Positions 44,786 through 55,430 of a stretch of 64,000 nucleotides of DNA are shown here, piece by piece. The position numbers and the translations under genes were made by a program. The notes beneath the pieces were generated by a model. That model searched no databases and had not been told where the DNA came from. It saw only the letters and a list, made by a program, of their open reading frames with translations. Source of the stretch: Oikopleura dioica (Eukaryota > Chordata > Appendicularia > Copelata > Oikopleuridae); contig OU015566.1 of assembly GCA_907165135.1 (NCBI GenBank), positions 5,564,157-5,628,156 on the forward strand, in the 5' to 3' direction. Numbering within the stretch: the stretch's first letter is position 1; each line of letters opens with the position of its first letter.

Positions 44786-45849
44786 TTATTCATATTCTGT
44801 GGTGAATATCGACGAAGCAACGAGTTCGAGTTTATTTTCCTTTGCCCACGTTTTCGGATCAAAGCCACATCTGTAAAAAGAAACGATAAATTGCTTGTTA
44901 AGCAAGTGAGTAGCTTTACCTTTCGCCTTCCGTGGTAAGCTCTCCGTAAGGGTATCGCTGCGCGAAGAGAAGAAATTGATAACGATGCTTGCCAGAGCCC
45001 TTGGCTGGTGTTGGAGGATTGTATTCTGAAATTTAAAAATATAATTAACTGTTGAATTATAATCAAATGATGACTGTAGGCCCCATCCGTCCCTTGTAGG
45101 GGCTCATCCGTCGTAGAGAGGGGTTGTCATTCTAGTGGTTAGAGTTAGGGACTGAGAATTCTTAACGGGGGTCCGGGGGTGTTGGGTGTAGCCCCTGGGT
45201 TAAGTTTAGAGGTAGCTCGAATGATAACCCCTACTACCTCATCCCGGATGAGTCATCGGTCAAGTCTAACTCTAACTCTCACCCTCGCCAAGATGGCCCC
45301 TCCCCCAGGAACCCCTATTCCCTCAATGGTAGCTCCAATCCTTATTTTACCTTTGAGAACTCTCCCTTCAGTGTTTTGCCAATTGACTCCATTACGTAAA
45401 TGCCTTCCTTCAACTTCGGAAACAGCCCAATGCAGCCAGTAACGGCATCGCGCAGCATTTGGTGAAGGAGCATCAGCATCAACCATCATGACGACATACT
45501 TTCCATCCTGAATCAGAAAGTGTGGAAAGCGTTACATAAAGAAATTTTTCCAATAAATCATGAAAAACTTTTTTCCATTTCTACTCACCAAGGCTGCCTC
45601 GTCGTAGCGCACAGTCGGCTCGTACTTGTTTTTCTGAAAGTAGCTATAAGCCGCTTCGACGAATTCTGCGCCATCTGTGCGCGGCGACGTGCATGACACC
45701 ACGTACATGGGCATCCTATCATTACGCCAAAGCGTATAATACGCGTAAAACGAGAGATCTCCCCTCTTCGTGCACTGCGAATTCATGGGCCACGCGATTT
45801 GTACTGGCGCTCCGTTGTCGAGTCTTTCTTGCTCCAACGGTGAAATTTC
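44786..45849 (-). CDS. Phosphatidylethanolamine-binding protein family member
   Basis: Four exons in phase: 45849-45589, 45507-45351, 45025-44920 and 44870-44786 (202 residues, 5' end incomplete because the first exon lacks an ATG and begins at an acceptor). PEBP signatures are VVMMVDADAPSPNAARCRYW and WLHWAVSEVEG, then EYNPPTPAKGSGKHRYQFLL and the C-terminal WAKENKLELVASSIF. The canonical DPDAP is DADAP here. PEBP proteins bind phospholipid headgroups and can regulate kinase signalling. The N-terminal extension (about 85 residues) is unlike typical PEBP. The intron 45026-45350 contains a MITE. Confidence 0.85.
45113..45238. mobile_element. MITE with GTAGAGAGGGG ends (copy 2)
   Basis: The left end is GTAGAGAGGGGTTGTCATT and the right end CGAATGATAACCCCTACTAC. 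It shares its centre (GGGTCCGGGGGT, TAGCCCCTGGGTTA) with 22548-22753. It lies in a PEBP intron. Confidence 0.65.
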
Positions 45850-46331
45850 CTAAAAACACAAAAATCTTAACATCGAATTCTCCTTTCAATCGGAATTTAG
45901 ATAACCCTAAATTAGGGTCAGTGTTGATTTAATGAAAATCGAAACTCTTAATTCTTGTGGGTTCGCGAAAATGGCCACAAAAATGTGACAATTTCGACCA
46001 AAATTTTGGTCAAATTTCCGATTAATCAAATAGCCGCTGTTGGCCGGTAGAAACTCAGTTTTCAGAAAACTTTATCGTTAAAATTGGGCAATTTTTCGTT
46101 GAAAATGATGAAATTTTCAGCTTTAAAATTTTTCATTACAAAAATCATGGAATTTGAAAACTCCAACTGTTATTTTCTTTTTAGAAAAAAACCATTTTTA
46201 TTGAGGAATTACCTTTTTAACTTCTTCTTGTTTATTACTATTATCATTCTCTTCATTTTCTTTATGATGATGATGTTTCGCCTTTTATCGACAATTCCAT
46301 TATAATATTTCTTTATTTTCTCCATTTTTCG

Positions 46332-46643
46332 ATGGCTCGTCATCAGCCTAACCGTCAAAACGACACAAAAAGTATTAAAATTTTGAACATTGAACAATTC
46401 TTTCGAATCCACAGTTGGGACACCATTTTGCTTTTTTCTTTTGTTGCTCTGTTTTTATTTTTCGTGGGTTTCGTCTCTATGGGTTTTGATCAAAGATTTA
46501 TGTCTTATTTTGACGAGCTGGAAGAGCCTAAAACTTTTAATGACAAAAGTAACTCGTATTTCACAAATGCGCTGGCCCCAGGGCGCTGGGAATTTTCGGC
46601 GGCGGTGGTGCAGGCTGCCCCCGCGGATTCAAGTGCCACCTAA
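46332..46643 (+). CDS. Possible small single-pass membrane protein
   Basis: A single open frame of 103 residues starts MARHQPNRQNDTK, has a strong membrane segment (ILLFSFVALFLFFVGFVSM) and an acidic tail (DELEEPKTFNDK). An AT-rich TATA-like stretch precedes it. There is no homologue or splice evidence, so it could be chance. Confidence 0.35.
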   Translation: MARHQPNRQNDTKSIKILNIEQFFRIHSWDTILLFSFVALFLFFVGFVSMGFDQRFMSYFDELEEPKTFNDKSNSYFTNALAPGRWEFSAAVVQAAPADSSAT

Positions 46644-46933
46644 GCATACTTTTGCGCGCTACTCATTTCTCGCCTCAGTCGTATTTTTATCCTTCGTAGG
46701 AAGAAGATACTGACGCATCGTCTTATTTTATTGCCTTCTGATTATGATTACAAAAGACGGAAAAAATTATGATGATAAATGTGGACAGAATAATCACACG
46801 GCTTGAAGATTGATTAAGGGGCTCGAGTGGGTTATTTGTTTGAGAAAATTTTATTTGGGAATAAGCGGATAGACACAAAGTGGGAACTTATTTTGTAGTC
46901 GAAATCAACAAGGAGTACGAAATCCGATGTATA

Positions 46934-47091
46934 GGGGGTGGCGTCTGGAACCGACAAAAATTTCCGACAAATTTTGCGTGGAAATTTTCGACCAATCAGA
47001 ATCCTGCATTCGGCAAACCGGCCAATCAGCGGCCGATTAGCCGCCCACGCAAAATTTGTCGAAATTTTTTGTCGGTTCCTGACGTCACCCC
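46934..47091. mobile_element. MITE family 1, copy 2
   Basis: Ends are GGGGGTGGCGTCTGGAACCG and its near-complement CGGTTCCTGACGTCACCCC, around a palindrome with ACAAATTTTGCGTGGAAATT. It is the same family as 43431-43653, here intergenic. Fainter relatives occur near 45960-46060 and 48000-48120. Confidence 0.8.
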
Positions 47092-48408
47092 GTTTAGGAT
47101 TTGGGATTTTGAGTCAAAATTTTTGTCTACTTCACCTTTAACCCTTAACAACATTTCTGCCAAATAGTTTGCTAGCTCGGAATAGTCGCTGGGGAATCGT
47201 CTGGAGTTAAGAATATCTTAAGCTTGCAAACTATTTTGACCCCCTTATCATTACTAATTCCAAGCGATAAGGGATTTTCCCTTGCTAGACAGTTATTAAT
47301 CCTAATTAGGATTAGCATTTGCTACTCGAAGAAACGATCTGAATCCTCCTAAATAAAGTCCGTAAATAGAAAAAACTTCGCCCAGGCGCTGAGTAAGAGC
47401 GCTCGTTTCGGGTCCTCTGGAAGTCCTTGAGTCCCGGCCGCATTCCACTCCCCCACCTGGCCGGGGAATAATACTACCCGCCAACGGGACACAGTATTGG
47501 GTTGCGCAGTAATTACGCGCACGGCGCCACGCATAATCATGTTTCCTACGGCCGCTTATTCAACCACGGGAACTGAGGCGAACAGGAACGATATTCCAAG
47601 TTCTTTTTCAGACAGAATGAAGCAAAGAAATTTCATCAAAGAAATAAGTGTCCCAAGCCTGATCATATTTTTTCATAAATTTCTTCGAGATCATTTTTTT
47701 ATTTCTTCAAGGTTTTCTTTTTTGTAACTTCAAACTTCTCTCAATTTTTTCTCTTTTTATCTTTCAGGAACCGCCCGTTCTCGGACAAATTGACCGTGAC
47801 TAACCGCAAGAACCCACAATTTGAATATGACAAGTTTGAATTTTCCCTAGCTTTTCAAAAAAAGCGAAAAATCTTTTTCTATCAATTCTTGCTTTGAAGC
47901 GTTTTTATAATAAGGAAAGCGTCCGAAACGAAGAATAAATAATCCTAATGAGAAATTGTTTTTTAAATCGTCGATAAATCAGAGTAAAATTTATGGAGGA
48001 GGTGGCACGAAACGACAGAAAATGCGGCAATTTTAGCCAAAATTTTGGTCAAAATTTAAGACCAATAAGGTGTCAGCATTCGGCCGTTAGCTCAATCAGG
48101 CTCCATCGAAAATTTTTTCGATAAAAGACTATCGTCTTAGTCTAGTCTATCGTCGATAGACTATCGATTAGAACAAGAAGTCTTCGTTCGATATTTCTAG
48201 TGCAAAACTCTTCAGCGCCAAAGTTCACCAGATCCGTCTTCCTCCTTCAGAAGGAGACTCTTCTATCAACGACTTTCCATTCTGAGCCAACGCTCCAACT
48301 ATTTTCCTTGTTCCTCCATCTGGATTTCGTATATAAAACGCGAAAACAACGATCATTGTTCCACACAGAGAATAACCAGCGAAAATTTAAATTCCAGAGA
48401 AAAGAGCT
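47092..48408. other. Intergenic, no gene seen
   Basis: A GC-rich patch at 47380-47540 has unsupported open frames on the minus strand. 48120-48170 holds a short CTATCG/CGATAG palindrome. The right end is the 3' UTR of the Rho-like gene. Confidence 0.5.
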
Positions 48409-49609
48409 TTATTTGATTAATTTTCCAACAGAATCGACAAAATCCAAAAACCTCGACTTCTTCGTCTTCAAAAATCCCCTGTTGATCATGGCAGCTGTAA
48501 TTGCAAGGTCAAACACGCGCCTGAGGCCGCTCTGAAAGCAGTGTCAAAAATCCACAAATCAGGGAGGAAGCATTTACTTGATTGATGGCAGAGCACTCGA
48601 CGATATCGTCGAATAATTTTGATTTCTTGACCTTGAGAATGTCTTTTGATTTGACCATCTTATCGTGTGGCAAAAGGTTGAGTTTTGCACTGATGTCGCC
48701 GAAGAGATCTGATTTTGTGCCGACCAGAATTATCGGACAAGTTGGATTGTTTTTGCGGATTTCTGGATGCCATTTGTACTGTCAGAAGCTCAATACTGAA
48801 GGAAGTTTTGAGAAAAAGAGCGGGTTTCGACAACCTGAGTGAAAAACCTGAGTCAGGGTCTGACTGCTCTTTAATAAAACCCGCGCAGGCTTTTAAAAAA
48901 TTGATAGTAAAATATTTTTTCGAAAGCGCTATGCGACTTTATTTAAAAAAAAGCCGCTGCGCGGCTTTCTATAAAGATCAGTCAGACCCTGACTCAGATT
49001 TTCCACTCAGCTTGCCGAGCCTAGAAGAGAAAGCAGTCTCAATCTTCATTGAAAGCTTTTCCTGTGCATTCTGCAACGAATTGAGCGAATCTAGCGCAAA
49101 GCAGCAAAGAATACAATCAGCTTGTGGATAAGCAAAGACTCGTAAACGTTCGTGTTCATCTAAAAAGTCAGGGTCATAAAATCGCAACTCCTCGAATTAG
49201 TGATTCGAAATCTGTCACCTTGTCCGGCTGTGTCGGTGATTTCGAGGGAATAAGATTTGTCCTCGACGTTTATGTTGTAGCAGTATGTGTCGTACATTGT
49301 TGGTTGATAATTTGATGACCATCTTTTCTAGGTTTGACATTCTTCTTCTAATATATTTTACGAAAGGCAAAACGACAGAAAATCGTCATTTTTGACCAAA
49401 AATATGGCCAAAAATGAGAATTATCTTCTTCATAAAATCAAAATTTATTGATCAAACCTATCCCTATCCGCAGCATAACTCAACAAAAGCGAGGTTTTTC
49501 CAATAAATCCATCCCCGACCAAAACTATTCTCAATTTTCTCTGTCTTCTCGTCGACGCATCCTTCTTCTTCGTACTATCAGTAAAAGTCACTTGTTTTCT
49601 CTTGTCCAT
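48409..49609 (-). CDS. Rho-family small GTPase without CAAX box
   Basis: Five exons in phase: 49609-49463, 49327-49219, 49159-49062, 48778-48578 and 48531-48409 (225 residues). Introns 49328-49462 and 48779-49061 are GA-AG. G-domain motifs are the P-loop VGDGFIGKTSLL, switch I YQPTMYDTY, DTAGQ, then DEHERLRVFAYPQAD, LVGTKSDL and ECSAINQ. These place it in the Rho/Rac group. There is a basic ~27-residue N-terminal extension. The C-terminus (FLDFVDSVGKLIK) has no CAAX, so it should not be prenylated. Gly12 equivalent is Gly and switch II has Gln, so GTP hydrolysis may be normal. The 48779-49061 intron contains a MITE. It should act at membranes or the actin cytoskeleton. Confidence 0.9.
48835..49010. 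mobile_element. 176 bp MITE inside a GA-AG intron
   Basis: Inverted ends CTGAGTGAAAAACCTGAGTC and its near-complement, followed by AGGGTCTGACTG. The centre is an AAAGCCGCTGCGCGGCTTTC hairpin. It lies within the Rho-like gene intron. Confidence 0.8.
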
Positions 49610-50508
49610 TCTCCTTGATTTCGCCGTCGAGAAGTGCCATATAAAATAATGACCGCGGAAATGATTCTCTTTGTTTCAAATCCGCGAAAGTTTGAAGAGC
49701 TGCGCCCGGCCCAGCTCGCACGTCTTCAGCGCATAAAAGACCAACACTTGGCGCTTAGAGATAAGCAGCCGATCATCGTTTTTTGCTAGTGTCTTTGCGA
49801 TTGGTATCAACGAAGAGAATAAAAATTGAGATTGGAAAATGATTAACTAATGAGACATTAGAGTTAAAATAAGTACTTACTAATTATAAGTAATAAGTTA
49901 CAAGAGGGATTTCTTGGCGAAATCGTTTTGCGATGAAAATCCTTGTTTTTTTACTACCGATTCGGTAGTACCGACTAAACAATAAATAACATAATATTTC
50001 ATTAAGGCTCATTCACAGTTTTTATGGAATTACATCAAATTTGTGGACATTTATCAGATTTAAAAGGGTTAATTTGGGACATATTCAAAAAAGAGGGTAT
50101 CGAATTCGTGGACATTTTTCGTCAATGGATATCTTTGACTCCTAAATTAATGGTCAAACTCTAGTTATTGAAGCTAATTTTATCTGCAAACAATTGTTTT
50201 TCGTCAAAAATCTCAATTTTTGTTAAGAGATACGTCATTAGCTTTCTTGTATTTTTTTTTTCTTATTATTATTATTTGGAAAAATCATCGATTTTACCTT
50301 CTCGGAAAAAATTTAAAATTGGGACATTTTTTTCGAAGCTCTGTATCAAATTCGTGGACATTTTTCAAAATCTAGGGGACAAAAAATGTCCACGAATTCC
50401 ATAAATAACTGTATATAGGAGTTTATGACAAATGAGAAAATGATTGCAAATTAATAACAAAAAAAAACTGTATTAAATAATATATAGCTTCAGAAATTTG
50501 CTGAAAAA
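49610..50508. other. Intergenic with one TIR element
   Basis: Nothing coding was seen. A TIR element occupies 50016-50411. The left part is the Rho-like gene promoter region. Confidence 0.5.
50016..50411. mobile_element. 396 bp mariner-like MITE
   Basis: Ends CAGTTTTTATGGAATT and AATTCCATAAATAACTG are inverted. Repeated internal AATTCGTGGACATTTTT motifs occur in both orientations. The CAGT-type end suggests Tc1/mariner. No coding capacity. Confidence 0.65.
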
Positions 50509-51221
50509 TCATGAATTAAATTCCGTTAAACTCGTAAGTAAGTCAAACATTTGGTTGGAATCTCCTTCGCAGACTTCAAACGCGAGATTGACATCGTGTT
50601 CGTCGAATCCCATCTAGATTTGGAGAATCTTATGTACGAAAGAATAGTTAAGTCATACCTCTATAAAATGTGCGATGCATCGTTCTTGTTTGTCTTGCAT
50701 CAATCCTTTCACATTCTTATCTTCACGTTTGTCATTATCTTCCTGAGGAATGAGCTGAGAGACCCCTCTTGAAGAGAGATCAAGACGTCTATGGTCCGAT
50801 GGCGCCGTCGATTTTGATGATTCTGTAGGATTCAGACAATCTCTAGCAAAAATTCTTAATTGATGCAAATTCAGACCATCTAGATGCTCGGTAAGTCTCG
50901 CGATCGCACATTCGTATTCTAACATTTCGGTGTGAGTTCTGACATTTTGTCCAAACGTGTTCATTGCATCTGATATGATTCTGTTTTTCAAATCTTCTGT
51001 TTCTTTTTCAATTTTTTCTTTTTGAAGTTCCAATTTATAATTGATTTTATCAAGACTTATTGCAAGTTTCGCAAACGATGATTCTAGTTTTGCGATTTTG
51101 GCTGGATTACAGTCATTTTCTTTGGGTAAGGACAACAGATCTGATCCAACCATATTAATTAAATCATGAGATTGATTTTGATTTTTGCGAGGCGACACAA
51201 ATTTGAAGAGCTCCTTTAGCG
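50509..51221 (-). CDS. Coiled-coil protein with C-terminal UBA-like domain
   Basis: Two exons, 51221-50659 and 50613-50509, in phase; the 5' end is incomplete because the first exon starts at an acceptor (CATTAAG). A coiled coil (KIAKLESSFAKLAISLDKIN, ELQKEKIEKETEDLKNRI) is followed by a Ser-rich linker and then MGFDEHDVNLAFEVCEGD, a typical UBA start with MGF and a following helix, ending LLTSLTEFNS. UBA domains bind ubiquitin. It lies downstream of the locus 2 kinase and papain-like genes on the same strand, so it may be co-transcribed with them. Not recognised as a named gene. Confidence 0.65.
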
Positions 51222-51420
51222 CTTAATGAAAAAAGTTGAAACTTATGTAGCGTCATGAATAATTACTTTTTGTGACCTGCGGTATCTTATCTTTCTTCTG
51301 TTTGTCGTTTGACAAATGATTATCTACGAAGAAGGTTCAAAGATAGAATAAATACAGTCGACTCTGGCAATTACGAGTAGCATATTTACGAGTATTTTAA
51401 TTATTTTTTAAGCACGATTG

Positions 51421-52430
51421 TTAAATAATTGAACCAACTATCATCATATGAAACAAATTTCGTGTTGCGTCTTCGTAGTTGTTCATTGAACTGGGCTTAG
51501 AATTCTCCGAATCAATTAGTTCGAGTGAGTAAGCCTTCGGTAAAAGATACCATTTTTCTTTCTCCATACAACCGAACTTTTCATTCACCATTTCCAATAC
51601 ACTGTCTTCATAGAAAAGAATTGCCTGTCCATTTTTGATGTTATGATAATCATATTCGGCAGCTGATATATAATACGGATTCGTCAGCGGTATTCGAAGT
51701 ATTGGTGGAGACTTATCCGAAAACTGGGTGTTTTGAATAACAAACTCATCATTTTCGATTCGGTCGATTGTCATCTGGTGGAAATCCGGACCCTCGCTGT
51801 TCTTGCAAATAAATGCGCCTGTGACGGTTAGAGGTCTTATGAATTTAAATTTTGGATGGAGAAAGCCTAAATTGAAAAATCAATTTTCAAACATCGATAT
51901 TTCAAATTTTTACAAGAATATACATTTCTATACTCACATTTCGAATAGATGCAAACTGAAGGAGGCATTGGATCAGGAAGAATATTTTCCAATCTACTGT
52001 TACACCCAAGCTCACGAATAATGTCCCAACCACTAGGCATAAGATATGTTTTCATGCAGATTCGTTTTAAAAGAAGTTCAATATCAACTGTTTGATGTTC
52101 TATCTCTTCATTGCGATGATTGATGTTGAGTCCAGCTGTGCTTCTTGGATAGACGATCATAGTCAAAGTAAGGAGAATATTTTCAAACGAAACATCAACC
52201 TGATGCGACTCGGGTAAGTCATTTTTGATTGCGTGCATAAGAAGGACTGTTAATGAGACTGGTCCGCAAAGCTGAGATTCTTTCTGATTGAAAATTTCAT
52301 TCGGCAAATTTTCCATATCAACTGCGACAAATTTCGTTATCTTCTTTTTCATTGTTGATGTTGTACAAGATTTTGTAATATTAACTTCTAGGGCGAAGTA
52401 ATGTGAGTCATAATCATCTTCATCAAACAT
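51421..52430 (-). CDS. Papain-like cysteine protease domain protein (locus 2)
   Basis: Two exons, 52430-51938 and 51866-51421, in phase (312 residues). It is the paralogue of the gene at 7555-8422. The papain-type order is Gln six residues before Cys in QKESQLCGPVS, His in FHQMTIDRI and Asn in VIQNTQF. The CGP after the nucleophile is more papain-like here than in locus 1 (CAP). The intron position matches locus 1. The shared C-terminal segment is WYLLPKAYSLELI (WYLLPSAYIIQLI in locus 1), with a longer tail here. The ATG at 52430 (MFDEDDYD) is the only good start; a stop lies just upstream in frame. Deubiquitinase-like or peptidase activity is only inference; a UBA gene is adjacent. Confidence 0.7.
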
Positions 52431-53216
52431 AAAAAAATTTTCTTTGAAAAGGAATTTTCATGACTGTAAAAAAATTTTGACGATTTCTCAAGCTAATGTT
52501 AATGATTATTCATAATTATTATTCATAAATTTGTCATTATAGATTTCGACTTCAAATAAATCATAAAGTGAAAAGACCTAAGCTGGAAGAGTGACGATTT
52601 TTCTATCAAAGTCAGACGACTTGTCATAATCAAGGCCAAGACCGATATGATTAAAAACGCCATCGATTGGAGTATTACGGAAAGCTTTATTTGGCCCGAG
52701 ACATTCCTTTAAATATGGTTTAAATATTTTATGTATTCATTTAATTCTTTTTTAATATTTCAATATAATATTTTTCCATAATATTTATGATATTTGTTAT
52801 ATATATAATATACATATAAAGTATATATATAAGGTCTCCACGCAAAAAAAATACTCAAACCGGGAGCAGTCTTTTGAATTTCAAAGTTTAAAAGCTCTTT
52901 TTGTAGCATTTGAGATGAGGAATCAGAATCTTCAATAAAAATGGTAGGTGCAAAAAGAAATTCTAGAGAAAATTTTGATTCTAGATATTTCCGGTCTGAT
53001 TTCAATCGCGATTATCTCTTAAATTTCTTTTTGCATCTACGATTTTTATTGGAGATTTAAAATCAGCAGCTCAAGATCTACGCATATACACATATATATA
53101 TGTGCGTATAAAGTTCAGTAGTTTCACTTCAACAGGCACTGAAGATGGTATCAAACCGAAAACGTTCTGCCGAAATCTACTAATTAACTCATCAACATTT
53201 ATCTGAAAGATGTCAT
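52431..53216. other. Gap between locus 2 kinase and protease genes
   Basis: AT-rich. It holds an inverted repeat (AATAAAAATGGTAGGTGCAA around 52935 against TTGCATCTACGATTTTTATT around 53032) and an AT/CG palindrome near 53080 (CGCATATACACATATATA). Neither has an obvious function. Confidence 0.5.
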
Positions 53217-54780
53217 TTACAAACTCATATCTAATATATATAAGAAATTCGTAAGGTTGTACGATACCTTTACAATTTTATCAATTTTATGCCATTCTAT
53301 CTGGGTAACTGGTTTATATAAAAGTGTCCAAGCAGTCCACCAATCACAAGATAAAAAGATCCAAAGTGAATGAAAAGCGAACATCCCTGTTGATATTTGC
53401 TGCTGAGCGGCAAAGCCAGGAGAACCAGCATCTTAGTTAAGTCAGATCCTAAGAGTTTCGAAATCAATTTTTACTTACATAAACGGGGCGACATTCTTTG
53501 CGAGCCGCGTCTTACATATCCCATTTGAAAAACTCCACGTCTTCCTGAAAGATCAGTAGTTAGTCCGAAGTCACAAAGTTTCGGAACACTGCCAAACATC
53601 AAAATATTTTCCATTTTCAGGTCGTAATGATAAATGGTTAGAGACCGCAAATACTCAATTGCACTTGAAATCTCGATTGATATTTTTTGGCGAGCATGAA
53701 CATCCAATTCCTCAACTATGCGTTCGCCATCATCATCATGCTCATTGCCTTGTGGCTCAAGTTTTTCTCGAAGTGTTCCATCTGCTTTTTCCATTATAGT
53801 TATCCAGCCTACACAATCCTGCTGTATCTTATCAGAATCATGATAAAGCTCGACATTGACAAAATTTTGAACAATATTATTGTGGAAAGGGATCTTGAGA
53901 TCGTCATCTTTATCAATATACGCGTTTCCATTACGGTCATGGTTTATAGAAAACATCTTTATGAAGTTTTGAATGATACTTGAAGCAGCCTTAATTATTT
54001 TTTAAAACAATTTTTTACAATCAACAACTTAAATATTTTACATAATAATTAAAATTGAGCATAATCATCTTCTTCCTTGTCTATTTGTATTTTAAAATTC
54101 TTAGGAATATTTAGCTCTTTCTTAATTATTCTTTTTGTAAAACCTCGCTTGTTTCTCATTACCATTTCATTTTTGACATCAAAGTTAATTTTTTCAGTAG
54201 CTTGCTCAAAGTCTACAAAAAAAATTAGAAATTTTAAAATACGATTATTATTACCGCATGACAAATGAATTTCATGATGAGTCCTTTCATACGAGAATTT
54301 TTCTGTGAAAAGCAATGGATCAAAATTTTGAACACGTATTGCCAACTCAAGTCCATCAAAATTTTCACCGAGGACTAATGCTTCCCCGCCTTCTCTTAAG
54401 ACTGACAATTCTCGATTGTCAATTTTCCATGTTCCATATTCTTCTTCCATGTCCCAGCGATCGATGCGAATATTCACAAGATGAGGATTCTCCGCAAGAA
54501 TATGTTTTTGAAATTTCGTAATCTCAACAACTGCGAGCTTTTTTTCATCGGCATCAAACAAATGCAATTTGTCTCCGGCAAAAATCATAAATCGCCACCT
54601 GTTAGCAATCAATATTGGTGCGGGAGAATACGGGGAAAAATCGTATCTTTCGATTGACGAAATAACCTGGCATTTTGGAGTTTTCGTGGACTCTCTCTTC
54701 AGCTTTGGTATATTTTCTGCCAGCCATCGTCTTACTCGGTTTCTGCTTAGTTCTTGTGGGAAATTTTCTTGAAGTGACAT
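53217..54780 (-). CDS. Protein-kinase-like protein with Arg at the beta-3 Lys position (locus 2)
   Basis: Four exons in phase: 54780-54255, 54212-54163, 53989-53479 and 53431-53217 (433 residues). It is the paralogue of 8776-10009. Motifs are REGGEALVLGENF, then ELAIRVQNFD (Arg for Lys), HEIHL, HYDLKMEN, CDFGLTT and GSPGF. The conserved tail is WTAWTLLYKP and DKIVK. An alternative reading through the 54162 donor would add VMRNKRGF to DDYAQF and stop, so splicing at ATG|GTAATG is preferred. Compared with locus 1 it has an extra ~45 residues between the N- and C-lobe parts. The protease gene lies about 790 bp downstream on the same strand. Confidence 0.75.
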
Positions 54781-55430
54781 CAAATTGAAAAAATCATGAA
54801 ACCTACAAGGACGTTTTTGAGAAAGGAGAACTTTTGATGATTGACTTGTCGCCTTTTCGTTCTTGAATACAGTTTAATGCGTACAATATTTGACTCTCAG
54901 CTTTTAAATTTTTTGTTTTTTTATTTTAAGAGGCGTCACAAGTTCTCAAAGCCGACTAAGTCTCTTGCAATGAATCCTACAGTCCATTCAGCAGAAAGAA
55001 TCGCACGATTTTTGCGATTGCGCATCGTTTTACGTCATAAGGTTCGTAAAGAATGACATTGGTGTAATGATTACATATGTTATGTTATATCTATAAAATG
55101 TTTTTCGATAACTCCAACAGAACTTGCATGCAAAATAGATGTTATTTATAAGTTTTTGAAAAACCATGGTTTTCGGATAATTCGAATCTGAAAATTTTTT
55201 TACTCTGGAATATTCGAAACGTTAAATCAACAGAAGCTGATAGCTGCAAGCTAGTAGCTATAAAGTTCACACACCAAAAATGTAATGAAATCAAGCGTCA
55301 AATCCGCCGTTTTGTCCTCAACTCTTTCTTCTTATTTCGGTCCTTTCAGATCTCTTCCGTAAAACAATATTTATACTTCTTTGTAAAAAAAAACTCGACA
55401 ATCTTACAGATTTCTCGGCTCAGACCAACA
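54781..55430. other. Intergenic, divergent promoters
   Basis: It lies between the minus-strand kinase-like gene and the plus-strand carboxylesterase. No gene seen; a short open frame at 54841-55056 has no support. Confidence 0.5.

Noticed and set aside
47302-47540. Minus-strand GC-rich open frames, Pro/Gly/Arg-rich
   Set aside because: Two overlapping frames are both open because of base composition. No splice sites, start context or homology support either.
49124-49315. Plus-strand frame over the GTPase exons
   Set aside because: It is a shadow of the well-supported minus-strand Rho-like exons.
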